Assembly (NCBI GenBank): GCA_963728825.1
Contig: CAVSLA010000004.1
Span: 1,178,001 to 1,242,000, forward strand
DNA from: CAVREM01 sp963728825
GTDB taxonomy: Bacteria; Acidobacteriota; Vicinamibacteria; Vicinamibacterales; CAVVIG01
DNA: 64,000 bases
Direction: 5' to 3'
Positions within the stretch are counted from its first letter, which is position 1, and each line of letters begins with the position of its first letter. The notes beneath the pieces are model-generated. The model saw only the letters and a program-made list of their open reading frames with translations, was not told the origin of the DNA and did not search any database. Both the position numbers and the translations under genes were made by a program. Below, in pieces: positions 17,520-28,808 of this stretch.

Positions 17520-17620
17520 GAGGCCGGGTCCTGTTGGACCCGGCAGGCCGGGTAGGCCGGGTCCTGGTGGACCCAGTAGGCCTGGCAGGCCGGGTAGGCC
17601 GGGTCCTTTTGGACCCGGCG
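17520..17620. repeat. Array of three GGGTCC-NNNN-GGACCC hairpins
   Basis: Three tandem units read GGGTCC-tgtt-GGACCC, GGGTCC-tggt-GGACCC and GGGTCC-tttt-GGACCC. Each is preceded by AGGCCGG or GTAGGCCGG, and CAGGCCGGGTAGGCC linkers separate them. The loops vary while the stems are kept. It lies between the start of the ABC operon and the 3' end of the HD-GYP gene and belongs to the GTAGG-type hairpin family. Confidence 0.8.
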
Positions 17621-17621
17621 T

Positions 17622-18626
17622 TCAGTGTCTTCCCAGGACCGTCAGGAAGGCGATCACCACGTCAGGGTCGAATTGAACCGGTGCACAGCGGAGGAGTTCC
17701 GAGACGGCCTCCTTCGAATCCAGGCGGACGCGGTAGGAACGATCCTGGGTCATCGAGTCGTAGGCATCGACCACCGCGATGATGCGGCTTGCCAGGGGAA
17801 TCTCCGGGCCGGCGAGCCTCGCGGGATAACCGTCACCGCCGAACCACTCATGCGTCGCACGGACCACCGGAGCCAGGCGGGCAAAGGCTTCGGTTACCTG
17901 CAGAATCGCCGCGCCCGCGTCCACATGCCGGCGCATGATCGCCACTTCTCCTGGCGTCAGCGGCGAAGGTTTGGTGAGGAGCGGTTCGGGAATTGCCGCT
18001 TTGCCGATGTCGTGGAAGCGGGCCGCGAGCTCGACTTCTTCCAACGCCTGTTCGTCGAGCCGCAGCTCGCGTCCGAGCGCGACTGCAAAGCGCGCGACGC
18101 GCTCGCCATGTTCCGCCACGTCGGGGGTTCGTTCGGCGGCGGTCGCCACGAGCGCGTTGGCTTCGTCGAGGCCTTCGAGGCAGGCGCCGACGAGCGCGTG
18201 CTGAATCCGCTGAACGCGCTGAACGAGTTCGGCCGAGAGTTTCGCGTGCCACTCGAGTTCGGCGATCGCCTGCTGCCGCCACTGCAGGCCACGGTCCACT
18301 GCCAGCTCGAACCGCTCACGCTTGAACGGCTTGATCAACAGATCGGCAATCGGCTGCTCCTGAACGCTGGCGAGCAGTTGGGTGTAGCCGGTGGCCAGCA
18401 CCACCGCCGTCTGCGGATGGTCGCGCCGGAGCTCGCCCGCCAGCCACAGGCCGGTCTTGCCCGGCATCATGATGTCGATGACGGCGAGATCGGAGTGCCG
18501 TTCGTTCAGACGTTCCAGGGCCTCGTCAGCATTGCCCGCGGTACGCGCTTCGAGCCCCAGCGCCGAGACCCATCGCGAGATCAGCTCGCGCACGGCCGGC
18601 TCGTCGTCGACAATCAGAACAGTCAT
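17622..18626 (-). CDS. HD-GYP response regulator (probable c-di-GMP phosphodiesterase)
   Basis: 334 residues from the ATG at 18626, chosen because the receiver motif MTVLIVDDEPAVREL follows at once; the upstream open frame is antisense sequence. The receiver domain (1-120) has its phospho-acceptor Asp in VIDIMMPGKTG. The HD-GYP domain (about 160-330) has ARFHDIGKAAIP, RHVDAGAAIL and the GYP signature in EWFGGDGYPARLAG. Phosphorylation probably controls cyclic-di-GMP breakdown. A sigma-54 promoter sits directly upstream (18646-18660), and the activator gene is divergent. Confidence 0.9.
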   Translation of the reverse strand: MTVLIVDDEPAVRELISRWVSALGLEARTAGNADEALERLNERHSDLAVIDIMMPGKTGLWLAGELRRDHPQTAVVLATGYTQLLASVQEQPIADLLIKPFKRERFELAVDRGLQWRQQAIAELEWHAKLSAELVQRVQRIQHALVGACLEGLDEANALVATAAERTPDVAEHGERVARFAVALGRELRLDEQALEEVELAARFHDIGKAAIPEPLLTKPSPLTPGEVAIMRRHVDAGAAILQVTEAFARLAPVVRATHEWFGGDGYPARLAGPEIPLASRIIAVVDAYDSMTQDRSYRVRLDSKEAVSELLRCAPVQFDPDVVIAFLTVLGRH

Positions 18627-18645
18627 GTGTGCGGCGGTGCGAGGG

Positions 18646-18660
18646 GCAAGATGATTGCCA
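18646..18660 (-). promoter_or_regulatory. Sigma-54 promoter of the HD-GYP gene
   Basis: On the minus strand, TGGCAATCATCTTGC has GG and GC separated by exactly 10 nt, matching the -24/-12 consensus TGGCA-N6-TTGC. The predicted start is near 18634, only about 8 nt before the ATG. Confidence 0.65.
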
Positions 18661-18712
18661 GGGTCCAACGGGCCGATAATCACGGAAAAGGGCCGGGAAC
18701 GGGTCTGTGCGG

Positions 18713-18761
18713 GTGCGCGCTGGCGCACACTGGCCGCACACTTCAGTGCGCGCCGCCGCAC
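18713..18761. promoter_or_regulatory. Paired inverted-repeat sites, candidate sigma-54 activator operators
   Basis: GTGCGC-GCTG-GCGCAC (18713-18728) and GTGCG-N6-CGCAC (18746-18761), with centres about 33 bp apart, lie in the gap between the HD-GYP gene and the divergent activator gene. The proximal site is 53 nt from the -24 GG of the promoter at 18646-18660. The same arrangement occurs at 22358-22401. Confidence 0.55.
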
Positions 18762-18852
18762 ACTCGGCGAACCGCCGCCCGCAAAACAGGGCTGAATTTG
18801 GCGCATTTCTACGGCACAGCTTTTGGACACCGGCGGGTCGAGGCACCACGAC

Positions 18853-20370
<1,518 letters not shown>

Positions 20371-20373
20371 CTG

Positions 20374-22293
<1,920 letters not shown>

Positions 22294-22301
22294 ACAGCGT
22301 G

Positions 22302-22349
22302 CGTACGTAGGCCGGGCTCCGTACGTAGGCCGGGCCTCTTAGGCCCGGC
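22302..22349. repeat. GTAGG-type palindromic repeat, one partial and one full copy
   Basis: A truncated unit (GTACGTAGGCCGGGC) is followed by a full one: GTAG, GCCGGGCC, loop TCTTA, GGCCCGGC (22325-22349). The stem is 8 bp and perfect, with bases different from copy 1 at 863-887 but the same loop. It lies after the hybrid-kinase stop. Confidence 0.75.
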
Positions 22350-22357
22350 ATGCCGGT

Positions 22358-22401
22358 GTGCGCGTGCCGCACAGTCGGTGTGCTGTGGTGCGGGATCGCA
22401 C
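22358..22401. promoter_or_regulatory. Paired inverted-repeat sites upstream of the second sigma-54 promoter
   Basis: GTGCG-N5-CGCAC (22358-22372) and GTGCG-GGAT-CGCAC (22388-22401), with centres about 30 bp apart. The proximal site ends 52 nt before the -24 GG at 22454, matching the 53 nt seen at the HD-GYP promoter. They are probably operators for the activator at 18853-20370. Confidence 0.55.
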
Positions 22402-22451
22402 ACGGCCGCGGCGCCCGACCCAATAAAATCCCGACTTTTGACGCCAAAAGG

Positions 22452-22468
22452 TTGGCAAGGGAATGGCA
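22452..22468 (+). promoter_or_regulatory. Sigma-54 promoter of the receiver gene
   Basis: TTGGCAAGGGAATGGCA matches the -24/-12 consensus TTGGCACG-N4-TTGCA at all but two defined positions, with GG and GC 10 nt apart. The predicted start is near 22479, about 12 nt before the GTG. Confidence 0.7.
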
Positions 22469-22490
22469 GTAACGGGCGCAGGAGCGAACC

Positions 22491-22943
22491 GTGGCATCAA
22501 CGGATTCATCGATATTCGACTCGTTGAAGCAGTACGCCACCCGGCTCAAGGGGCAGCCGCAGCCGCGCCCGCTCTCGGTCCTGATCGTGGACGACGAGGA
22601 GCCGGTCCGGGCGTTCGTCGAGCGGGTCCTGCGCGACGCCGGGTACGAGACGGTCACCGCGGGCGATGGCGCCGAAGCGCTGACCGCGGCGCAGCAGATG
22701 CAGCTCGATCTCCTGTTGACCGACGTCAACATGCCGCAGATGAGCGGCGACGAGCTGGCGCGCCGGCTGCGTCAGAGTGAACCAGGACTGAAGGTCCTCT
22801 ATCTCACTGGCTTCAGCGATCAGCTGTTCAAGGAAAAGAACACCCTCTGGCAGGACGAAGCGTACCTGGACAAGCCGTGCAGCGTGGTGGGGTTGCTGCA
22901 GGCCGTGTCGTTGATTACCGTGGGGCGGCTCGAGTCGGCGTAG
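22491..22943 (+). CDS. Receiver-domain response regulator
   Basis: 150 residues. A short N-terminal extension precedes one CheY-like receiver from about residue 25: LIVDDEEPVRAF, phospho-acceptor Asp in LLLTDVNMPQMSGDEL, YLTGFS, and the Lys in YLDKPCS. There is no output domain. The GTG start has GGAG about 8 nt upstream. The TAG stop coincides with the GTAGGG that opens the repeat at 22940. A sigma-54 promoter drives it, so it is probably a target of, and a relay partner for, the upstream kinase/activator pair. Confidence 0.88.
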   Translation: MASTDSSIFDSLKQYATRLKGQPQPRPLSVLIVDDEEPVRAFVERVLRDAGYETVTAGDGAEALTAAQQMQLDLLLTDVNMPQMSGDELARRLRQSEPGLKVLYLTGFSDQLFKEKNTLWQDEAYLDKPCSVVGLLQAVSLITVGRLESA

Positions 22944-23010
22944 GGCAGACCTCTCGTCTTGTAGGGCGGACCTCTTATCGCTCTTGTAGGGCGGACCTCC
23001 GAGGTCCGCC
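22940..23010. repeat. GTAGG-type palindromic repeat, two half copies and one full copy
   Basis: GTAGGGCAGACCTC and GTAGGGCGGACCTC are half elements spaced 21 and 25 nt. They are followed by the full hairpin at 22986-23010, GGCGGACCT...AGGTCCGCC. It lies between the convergent receiver and moaA genes and overlaps the receiver stop codon. Confidence 0.8.
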
Positions 23011-23017
23011 GATCCAC

Positions 23018-24031
23018 TCAACCGCCGCGGGTATGCATTTCGAGATGCGGATTCTCCCTGAGCGCATTGATCGGCACGAACGCACGCCGTTCACCGAGCG
23101 CCAGCCGCACTTCCGCGCCGCGATCGTCGCGCCCCTGCCAGCGGGCCGCAATCAGCTCCTTCAATTCACTCGCCGGGATGCCCGACCGTAGAACTTTCCG
23201 CAGATCGAGCCCGTCCGTCGCATACAGACACAGAAACCACATCCCGTCGGCCGTCAGGCGACTGCGGTCGCAATTGCGACAGAACGGATCGGACGTGGAG
23301 GCGATGATGCCAAAGGTGCGGCCGTCGGGTAGCCGATAACGATCGGCCGGTGCCGAGGAGTGCTCGACGATCGGCTCGATCACGCCGTAATGCTTCGACA
23401 GCTGCGCGAGCATCTCGTGGCGCGACAGGACCTGCGCCAGTGACCAGTGGGTCGCCCCCCCGACATCCATATATTCGATGAACCGGACCTCCGCGCCGAG
23501 CGGCCCCCCGTACTCGATCAGATCGACGAGCTCGTCGTCGTTCACGCCTTTGATGACCACGGTGTCGATCTTGAACGTGCCGAACACGCGGTGGGCGGCG
23601 TTCATCCCGGCCCGGACCCGAGCGAGCTCGTCGAAGCGCGCCAGGGCGACGAACCGATCGCGGCGCAGGGTGTCGAGACTGACGGTGATCCGCCGCAGCC
23701 CCGCGGCTTTCAGGCCGTCGATGTGATCCTCGAGCAGAATCCCATTGGTCGTCAGCGCCAGGTCGTTCAGGCCCGGCTTGCGGGCAATCATGGCGACCAG
23801 CGACGCGAGGTCGCGACGCAGCAGCGGCTCACCACCGGTCAGCCGCAGCCGGTCCACCCCCAGCTGGAGAAAGACGTCGACCAGCGTGGCGATCTCTTCG
23901 AACTGCAGCACGTCCTCGCGCGGCAGCCAGACGTAGTCCGCTTCCGGCATGCAGTACAGGCAACGGAGATTGCAGCGGTCGGTGACCGACAGCCGCAGGT
24001 TGCGCAGGGGACGGTTCAGCAGGTCATTCAC
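23018..24031 (-). CDS. moaA: GTP 3',8-cyclase, molybdenum cofactor biosynthesis
   Basis: 337 residues, the usual length. Radical SAM enzyme that starts molybdopterin synthesis from GTP. The N-terminal cluster motif CNLRCLYC is in the first 30 residues, followed by TGGEPLLRRDL. The C-terminal cluster cysteines are in DPFCRNCDRSRLTADGMWFLC. The protein ends with the Gly-Gly tail (HTRGG) required for partner activation in the family. No other moa genes lie in the window. It runs in the same direction as the AmrS-like gene, with an AT-rich repeat tract between. Confidence 0.95.
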   Translation of the reverse strand: MNDLLNRPLRNLRLSVTDRCNLRCLYCMPEADYVWLPREDVLQFEEIATLVDVFLQLGVDRLRLTGGEPLLRRDLASLVAMIARKPGLNDLALTTNGILLEDHIDGLKAAGLRRITVSLDTLRRDRFVALARFDELARVRAGMNAAHRVFGTFKIDTVVIKGVNDDELVDLIEYGGPLGAEVRFIEYMDVGGATHWSLAQVLSRHEMLAQLSKHYGVIEPIVEHSSAPADRYRLPDGRTFGIIASTSDPFCRNCDRSRLTADGMWFLCLYATDGLDLRKVLRSGIPASELKELIAARWQGRDDRGAEVRLALGERRAFVPINALRENPHLEMHTRGG

Positions 24032-24039
24032 TGGATATT

Positions 24040-24106
24040 CGTAATTAGGAATTATGAATGAGGAATTATGAATGAATTCCTAATTCTTCGTTCATTATTC
24101 TCAATT
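24040..24106. repeat. AT-rich complementary tract (AATTAGGAATTATGAATG)
   Basis: Repeated GAATTATGAATGA units with the inverted pair AATTAGGAATT / AATTCCTAATT. The tract supplies the last codons and stop of the AmrS-like gene and fills the gap to moaA. Its AT richness is unlike both flanking genes. Confidence 0.75.
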
Positions 24107-25202
24107 TCAGTTTTGTCCCGTACGGTCTGGACGAGAGTTGGCCGCGGAACGCCGTGTTCCAGCGCCCGGGGACGGCCGTCTGGCACTTCGGACAGCGGCC
24201 ATCGGCGGTCACGCGGTAGTCGCGGATGTAATACCCGAAGCGGGTGATCAACGGCTCCCGGCACGAGAAACAGTAGGTGTTTTCGAGATCGCCGACCCGG
24301 CCGGGCAGGTTTCCCGCGTAGACGTGCCGCAACCCTGAGGCGCGGCCGATCGCGGCGGCTTCAAGCAGCATCTCCGGGGTGGTGTTGGCCGGATCCGTCA
24401 TCTTGTAGTCGCCGTGGAAGGCCGTGACGTGCCAGGGAATGTCGGGCGACACGCCGGCGATGAACTCGGTGAGCCGCGTGATCTCGTCACGCGAGCTGTT
24501 GAATCCGGGGATCAGCAGCGTGACGATCTCCACCCAGAAGTTCATGGCATGCAGGCGGCGAATCGTGTCGAGGATCGGCGCCAGGCGGCCGCCGAGCTGA
24601 CGGTAGTGGCGGTCGTCGAAGCTCTTGAGATCCACTTTGTAGAGATCGACCCACGGACGCAGATAGTCGAGGACTTCGGGCGTGCCGTTTCCGTTCGAGA
24701 CAAAGCCGGTCGTCAGCCCCGCGGCCTTCGCTTCCTTGAACACCGCCACCGCCCATTCGCTGGTGATGAGCGGCTCGTTGTAGGTGCTGACGATCACCTG
24801 CGCCTGCTGAGCGAGCGCGTCGCGCACCAGATCCGCCGGGTCGGTCGACATCGGCGGCGCGACCGCGGCCGGGTCGCGGAGCGCCTGCGACGTCACCCAG
24901 TTCTGGCAGTAGCCGCAGTGCAGATCGCAGCCGAGCATGCCGAAGCTGTAGGCGAGCGCTCCCGGCTGGGCGTGGAAAAACGGCTTCTTCTCGATCGGAT
25001 CGCACTGCACGCCGCCCACGTAGCCCCACGGAACCTTCAGGCGGCCGCCTTCGTTGAAGCGCACCTTGCACACGCCGATGGCGCCCACCGGCAGCGGGCA
25101 GCAGTGACCGCAGGCATGGCAGCGCAGCCGCCCGTCAGGCAGCTCGTCGTAGAGCTCGCCGTCGCGGGTTTCCCGCGCGAGGACTTCGGCCAGGGTTGCC
25201 AT
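24066..25202 (-). CDS. AmmeMemoRadiSam-system radical SAM enzyme (AmrS-like)
   Basis: 378 residues from an ATG preceded by GAGAGG; the open frame has 25 more codons upstream. An N-terminal Cys-rich segment (CHACGHCCPLPVGAIGVC) precedes the radical SAM cluster motif CDLHCGYC near residue 82, then STYNEPLI and SNGNGTPEV segments. A C-terminal zinc-type motif (CFSCREPLI ... GRCPKCQTAVPGRW) completes it. This layout matches the radical SAM member of the AMMECR1/Memo/radical-SAM trio. Neither partner is seen here. Its last residues (about IMNEELGIHS) are coded by the repeat tract. Confidence 0.88.
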   Translation of the reverse strand: MATLAEVLARETRDGELYDELPDGRLRCHACGHCCPLPVGAIGVCKVRFNEGGRLKVPWGYVGGVQCDPIEKKPFFHAQPGALAYSFGMLGCDLHCGYCQNWVTSQALRDPAAVAPPMSTDPADLVRDALAQQAQVIVSTYNEPLITSEWAVAVFKEAKAAGLTTGFVSNGNGTPEVLDYLRPWVDLYKVDLKSFDDRHYRQLGGRLAPILDTIRRLHAMNFWVEIVTLLIPGFNSSRDEITRLTEFIAGVSPDIPWHVTAFHGDYKMTDPANTTPEMLLEAAAIGRASGLRHVYAGNLPGRVGDLENTYCFSCREPLITRFGYYIRDYRVTADGRCPKCQTAVPGRWNTAFRGQLSSRPYGTKLKLRIMNEELGIHS

Positions 25203-25329
25203 GGATCCTCTCAATTGTACGGCTCCCTGCAACCTCTGCTGTTGTGGCAGCCGCCGCTGGTTGGTGATAGTGTTCACGCTTCAATCGACCCCTGGTACGG
25301 GTGTTGACATCCTGAACCTCGGAGGTTCC

Positions 25330-26103
25330 ATGCGCTCCGCAATGCTCGTCCTGTGCCTCATTCTTGCCATTCTGCTACCTATAGACGGCAACGCCCAGGT
25401 CACCTACCGCCCGACTCCCAGCCCGCAGATCACGGCGGCGAGCGCCACCTGGCAGATCAACGGCGAGCCGATCTTCTTCGCGGGATCGTTCTATTACCCG
25501 ACCGGCCCGACCGTGTTCTTCGACGGGCAGTTGATGGCGAGGGTCGGCGAATATTTGACCGTGCCGCTGTACGCCGACACGACGCTCGAAGCGTTCAGCC
25601 GGGTGTACGTGTCCATAGGCGGCGCGGTGATGAAGCCGTACGAGCGGCGTCGTGCCGGCCCGCTGGCGGGTACCGTCGGATCGACGACGCCTTCCTGGCC
25701 TGTGCAGGTGGCGTCGAACACCCTGCAAACGTATGGAGGCGTCGGCAACCAGACGGGAGAGCCGTTGGTGATTCCTGATGTCGCGCGGCCACCGGACAGT
25801 GCCGTGTCCGCCGCGCCGCCGATCGTGGCGACATCCGGCGATGTCGCCGCGCTCACCCAGCTTGCGCAGCGCACGGGCGCGCAGTCGATTCCGCGGCCGT
25901 TGAGAAACACCGGCATCTCGATCACCTTCCAGGGGACGCAGTGGTTCGCCGACGGTCCGGCGGTCACCTTCAGCCCCGAGCGCTTCGTCCCGGTCGGCGA
26001 CTATCGGGGATTCCCGGTCTACCGCGATCAGCGAGGTACTGCCGAGACGATTTATGTCACGGTCGTACAAGGCGGCGCGCTGGCGCGGTATTCGAGGCGT
26101 TGA
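25330..26103 (+). CDS. Secreted protein of unknown function
   Basis: 257 residues from an ATG with GGAGG 6 nt upstream. A signal peptide ends at DGNAQ. The mature part holds two similar segments, WQINGEPIFFAGSFYYPTGP and FQGTQWFADGPAVTFSPERF. Both pair with a following short strand motif (VGEYLTVPLYAD and VGDYRGFPVYRD), suggesting an internal duplication of a small beta domain. A disordered Pro/Ala linker separates them. I do not recognise the family. Its stop overlaps the MFS start (TTGA), so the two are probably translated together. Confidence 0.7.
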   Translation: MRSAMLVLCLILAILLPIDGNAQVTYRPTPSPQITAASATWQINGEPIFFAGSFYYPTGPTVFFDGQLMARVGEYLTVPLYADTTLEAFSRVYVSIGGAVMKPYERRRAGPLAGTVGSTTPSWPVQVASNTLQTYGGVGNQTGEPLVIPDVARPPDSAVSAAPPIVATSGDVAALTQLAQRTGAQSIPRPLRNTGISITFQGTQWFADGPAVTFSPERFVPVGDYRGFPVYRDQRGTAETIYVTVVQGGALARYSRR

Positions 26104-27287
26104 TCGAAGGTCAACAGACACCAAGCGTTTCATCCGGCCTTCCCAGACCGGTCTGGTTCCTCGGTTGGGTCAGTCTCGCGACCGATGCGGCGACCGAGGC
26201 GATTTATCCGCTGCTCCCGTTCTTCCTCACCACCGTCCTCGGCGCCGGGGCGGTGTCGCTCGGTCTCATCGAGGGCGCCGCCGAGGCGGCCAATAGCGTT
26301 CTGAAGATTGCCGCGGGGCGGCTGGCAGACCGATCGCGCGCCAAACGGCCGATCGTGCTGATCGGCTACGCCTTGTCGTCCGCCGTGCGGCCCTTGATGG
26401 CCCTGGCGCAGTCGTGGACCCATGTCCTCACGATTCGACTGATCGATCGCGTCGGGAAGGGGATTCGCGGTGCGCCGCGCGATGCCATGCTGGCGGCATG
26501 GGCGACCGATCGGACGCGTGGCCGGGTCTACGGGTTTCACCGCGCGATGGATCACACCGGCGCCGTCGTCGGCCCGCTGGCGGCGACCGCCTTCCTGTAC
26601 TTCTATCCAGGCGAGTACCGCACGCTCTTCGCGCTGACGATCGTTCCCGGAGCGATCGCGGTGCTGTTGATTTTGCTGGTTCGAGAAGATCCGGCCGCTA
26701 AAAGGTCCGATCCGACCAGAGACGGCCCGGCAATTGAACGTGGACCGCTGCCTCGCGAGTTCAAGCACTTCATGCTGGTGCTGACGTTGTTCATGCTCGG
26801 AAATTCGACCGACGCGTTTCTGCTCTTGAAGCTGACCGATGTCGCGGGTGGCGTCCAATACGTACCGCTGATGTGGTCGGCGCTGCATGTCGTCAAGGCA
26901 GCGGTGTCGGTGTATGGCGGCGCCTGGTCGGATCGGATCGGGCGCCGCGCGGTCATCGCGACCGGCTGGATTATCTACGCGATCGTCTACGCCGGCTTCG
27001 CGCTCAGCACCTCGCTGACCACGCTGCTGCCGCTGTTTCTCGCCTACGGTTTCTACTTCGGGTTGACGGAAGGCACCGAGAAGGCGCTGGTCGCCGATCT
27101 GGCGCCCGAATCGCGTCGCGGGTATGCGTTCGGGATCTACAACGCCGTGCTCGGTCTCGGTGTCCTGGCGGCCAGCGTGCTGTTCGGGCTGCTCTGGACG
27201 GCGTTTGGTCCGGCGACTGCCTTTGCGGTTGGCGCCGCGCTCGCGCTGCTGTCGACGGCGCTGCTGTTCGTCGTCGTTCGGAAATAG
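26100..27287 (+). CDS. Major facilitator superfamily transporter
   Basis: 395 residues from a TTG overlapping the previous stop as TTGA, with GAGG 5 nt upstream; the longer frame runs through the neighbour's coding sequence. There are about 12 hydrophobic segments. The loop after the second segment reads GRLADRSRAKRPIVLIGY, a variant of the MFS A-motif; the equivalent in the second half is GAWSDRIGRRAVIATG. The segment RVGKGIRGAPRDAMLAAW is typical of a bacterial MFS group of unknown substrate. Inner membrane. Confidence 0.88.
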   Translation: MIEGQQTPSVSSGLPRPVWFLGWVSLATDAATEAIYPLLPFFLTTVLGAGAVSLGLIEGAAEAANSVLKIAAGRLADRSRAKRPIVLIGYALSSAVRPLMALAQSWTHVLTIRLIDRVGKGIRGAPRDAMLAAWATDRTRGRVYGFHRAMDHTGAVVGPLAATAFLYFYPGEYRTLFALTIVPGAIAVLLILLVREDPAAKRSDPTRDGPAIERGPLPREFKHFMLVLTLFMLGNSTDAFLLLKLTDVAGGVQYVPLMWSALHVVKAAVSVYGGAWSDRIGRRAVIATGWIIYAIVYAGFALSTSLTTLLPLFLAYGFYFGLTEGTEKALVADLAPESRRGYAFGIYNAVLGLGVLAASVLFGLLWTAFGPATAFAVGAALALLSTALLFVVVRK

Positions 27288-27320
27288 CCCCGGCCTTACG
27301 CCCGCCGGCGATCCGTCCGA

Positions 27321-27326
27321 TATAAT
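27321..27326 (+). promoter_or_regulatory. -10 box very close to the surE start
   Basis: A perfect TATAAT ends 11 nt before the ATG, giving a predicted leader of about 5 nt. No convincing -35 box is seen. Similar arrangements precede 48946 (TATAAT 48928-48933), 54397 (54374-54379), 61199 (61214-61209, minus) and 44342 (44365-44360, minus). Confidence 0.5.
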
Positions 27327-27337
27327 CGATCGCATTC

Positions 27338-28105
27338 ATGCCGCTGATTCTCGTCACGAACGACGATGGCTATCGGTCCGACGGCATCCGATCGCTGGCG
27401 TTGGCGCTCGCGCCGCTCGGCGAGGTGACAATCGTCGCGCCGATCGACGAGGCGAGCGCGATCGGCCATGCGCTCACCTTGAGGCGGCCGCTGCGGCTGG
27501 AGCGGTTCGAACCCCGGCTGTACGGTGTCGACGGGACGCCAACCGACTGCGTCAACATCGCCATCACTCAGGTATTCAAGAAGCTGCCCGATCTGATCGT
27601 GTCCGGGATCAACAAGGGCTGGAACCTCGGAGACGACGTCACCTACTCGGGCACCGTCGCGGGCGCCATGGAAGGCGCGCTGCTGGGGGTGCAGAGCCTG
27701 GCGGTATCGCTGCGTCAGACCCGTGGCGATTACGACTTCACCTATGCGGCGCGTGCTGCGGCGTCGCTGGCCGAGGCGCTGCTGCTGCGGCCGCTGCCGC
27801 CGCGGACGTTCCTCAACGTCAACGTGCCGAAGGGGCAGCCGAGAGGCCTGCGCGCGACCGTGCAGGCCAAGCGCAATCACGTGACATCGGTTGCCGAACG
27901 CCACGATCCGAAAGGACGTCCCTATTTCTGGATCGAAGAAGGGCAGAACGACTGGGAGCCGCACGATCGGTCCGACTACCAGGTCGCGCGGGACGGCTAC
28001 GTGTCGGTCACGCCGCTGCAATGTGACCTCACGGCGCACGACGTCGTCAGCGCCGTCGAGGAAATCGCCCTGAACGCGGGGGAATCGACCGGGATTGCCC
28101 GCTAG
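27338..28105 (+). CDS. surE: 5'/3'-nucleotidase SurE
   Basis: 255 residues, normal for the family. SurE removes phosphate from nucleoside monophosphates with a divalent metal. Metal-site and active-site motifs are visible: LVTNDDGYRSDG at the N-terminus (the Asp pair), a conserved Ser in DEASAIGHALTL, GTPTDCVN, and the Asn of IVSGINKGWNLGDDVTYSGTV. The Asp of GRPYFWIEEG/DRSDYQV lies in the C-terminal arm. The start codon sits close to a TATAAT box, so the message is nearly leaderless. tRNA-Pro follows 70 nt downstream. Confidence 0.95.
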   Translation: MPLILVTNDDGYRSDGIRSLALALAPLGEVTIVAPIDEASAIGHALTLRRPLRLERFEPRLYGVDGTPTDCVNIAITQVFKKLPDLIVSGINKGWNLGDDVTYSGTVAGAMEGALLGVQSLAVSLRQTRGDYDFTYAARAAASLAEALLLRPLPPRTFLNVNVPKGQPRGLRATVQAKRNHVTSVAERHDPKGRPYFWIEEGQNDWEPHDRSDYQVARDGYVSVTPLQCDLTAHDVVSAVEEIALNAGESTGIAR

Positions 28106-28175
28106 CTCTGTGTGCTAGAATTGCGGATTCCAGGTTATCCAATCGCGCGATTGGGTAATTTCATCCTTCGCCTGT

Positions 28176-28252
<77 letters not shown>

Positions 28253-28297
28253 TTTCAAAAATTTCTCGTAACTTTCTCGTAAGACCGTCCTACCGAA

Positions 28298-28315
28298 GGG
28301 GCACGTGCCCTTTTT
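28298..28315 (+). terminator. Possible terminator after tRNA-Pro
   Basis: The palindrome GGGCACGTGCCC is followed at once by TTTTTG. The stem would be short (4 bp with an ACGT loop), so it is weak by itself. Confidence 0.4.
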
Positions 28316-28479
28316 GTTTGGTGTCGTCACGCGAGCGTGTTCGAGCGCTACCACATCGTCAGCGATGGCGATTTCGATCTCGGGCCGGGTTCACCTGACG
28401 AAAGCCTTCAAACAGCGCGCACCCCTTCGGGCGCGCCAACGAATGGTTGCAGTCGGAAGGCGATGATAAACTCTTCAAT

Positions 28480-28794
28480 ATGGAAGTGCTGGGCCCCGTT
28501 CTCCTCGTGCTATCGATTCCCCTTTTCCTGCGATGGGTGCCCCGAAATTACGTCTACGGATTTCGGATCGCCGCCACGCTTCGTAGCGATCCCGTGTGGT
28601 ATGACGTTAACGCCCTGTTTGGGCGCCACGCTCTGCTCCTCGGGCTTCTCATGATCGCCCTGGAGTTGGCGTTGCCGCTATCGATACGCAATTTCACCCT
28701 GCGAGCCGTCGCGTTGATCGGTCTCGCCGCGATTATTGTCGCTGATTGGCGTACAGCAAATCGTTTGGACCGCGAGCGGGCTGCGAGCAACTAG
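28480..28794 (+). CDS. SdpI-like small membrane protein
   Basis: 104 residues from the ATG at 28480; an ATG-less extension of 11 codons is possible. It has three hydrophobic segments. The segment RWVPRNYVYGFRIAATLRSD followed by VWYDVNALFGRH matches the SdpI/YhfL motif (PRN-x-x-YGFRT...W...N). SdpI in Bacillus gives immunity to a secreted toxin, but most homologues have no proven role. It is the first gene after tRNA-Pro in an accessory-looking stretch. Confidence 0.7.
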   Translation: MEVLGPVLLVLSIPLFLRWVPRNYVYGFRIAATLRSDPVWYDVNALFGRHALLLGLLMIALELALPLSIRNFTLRAVALIGLAAIIVADWRTANRLDRERAASN

Positions 28795-28808
28795 ATTCCG
28801 GCGCGCCG

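Noticed and set aside
18797..18815. Possible sigma-54 promoter for the activator gene on the plus strand (TTGGCGCATTTCTACGGCA)
   Set aside because: The GG-to-GC spacing is 12 nt instead of 10 and no TTGC element is present.
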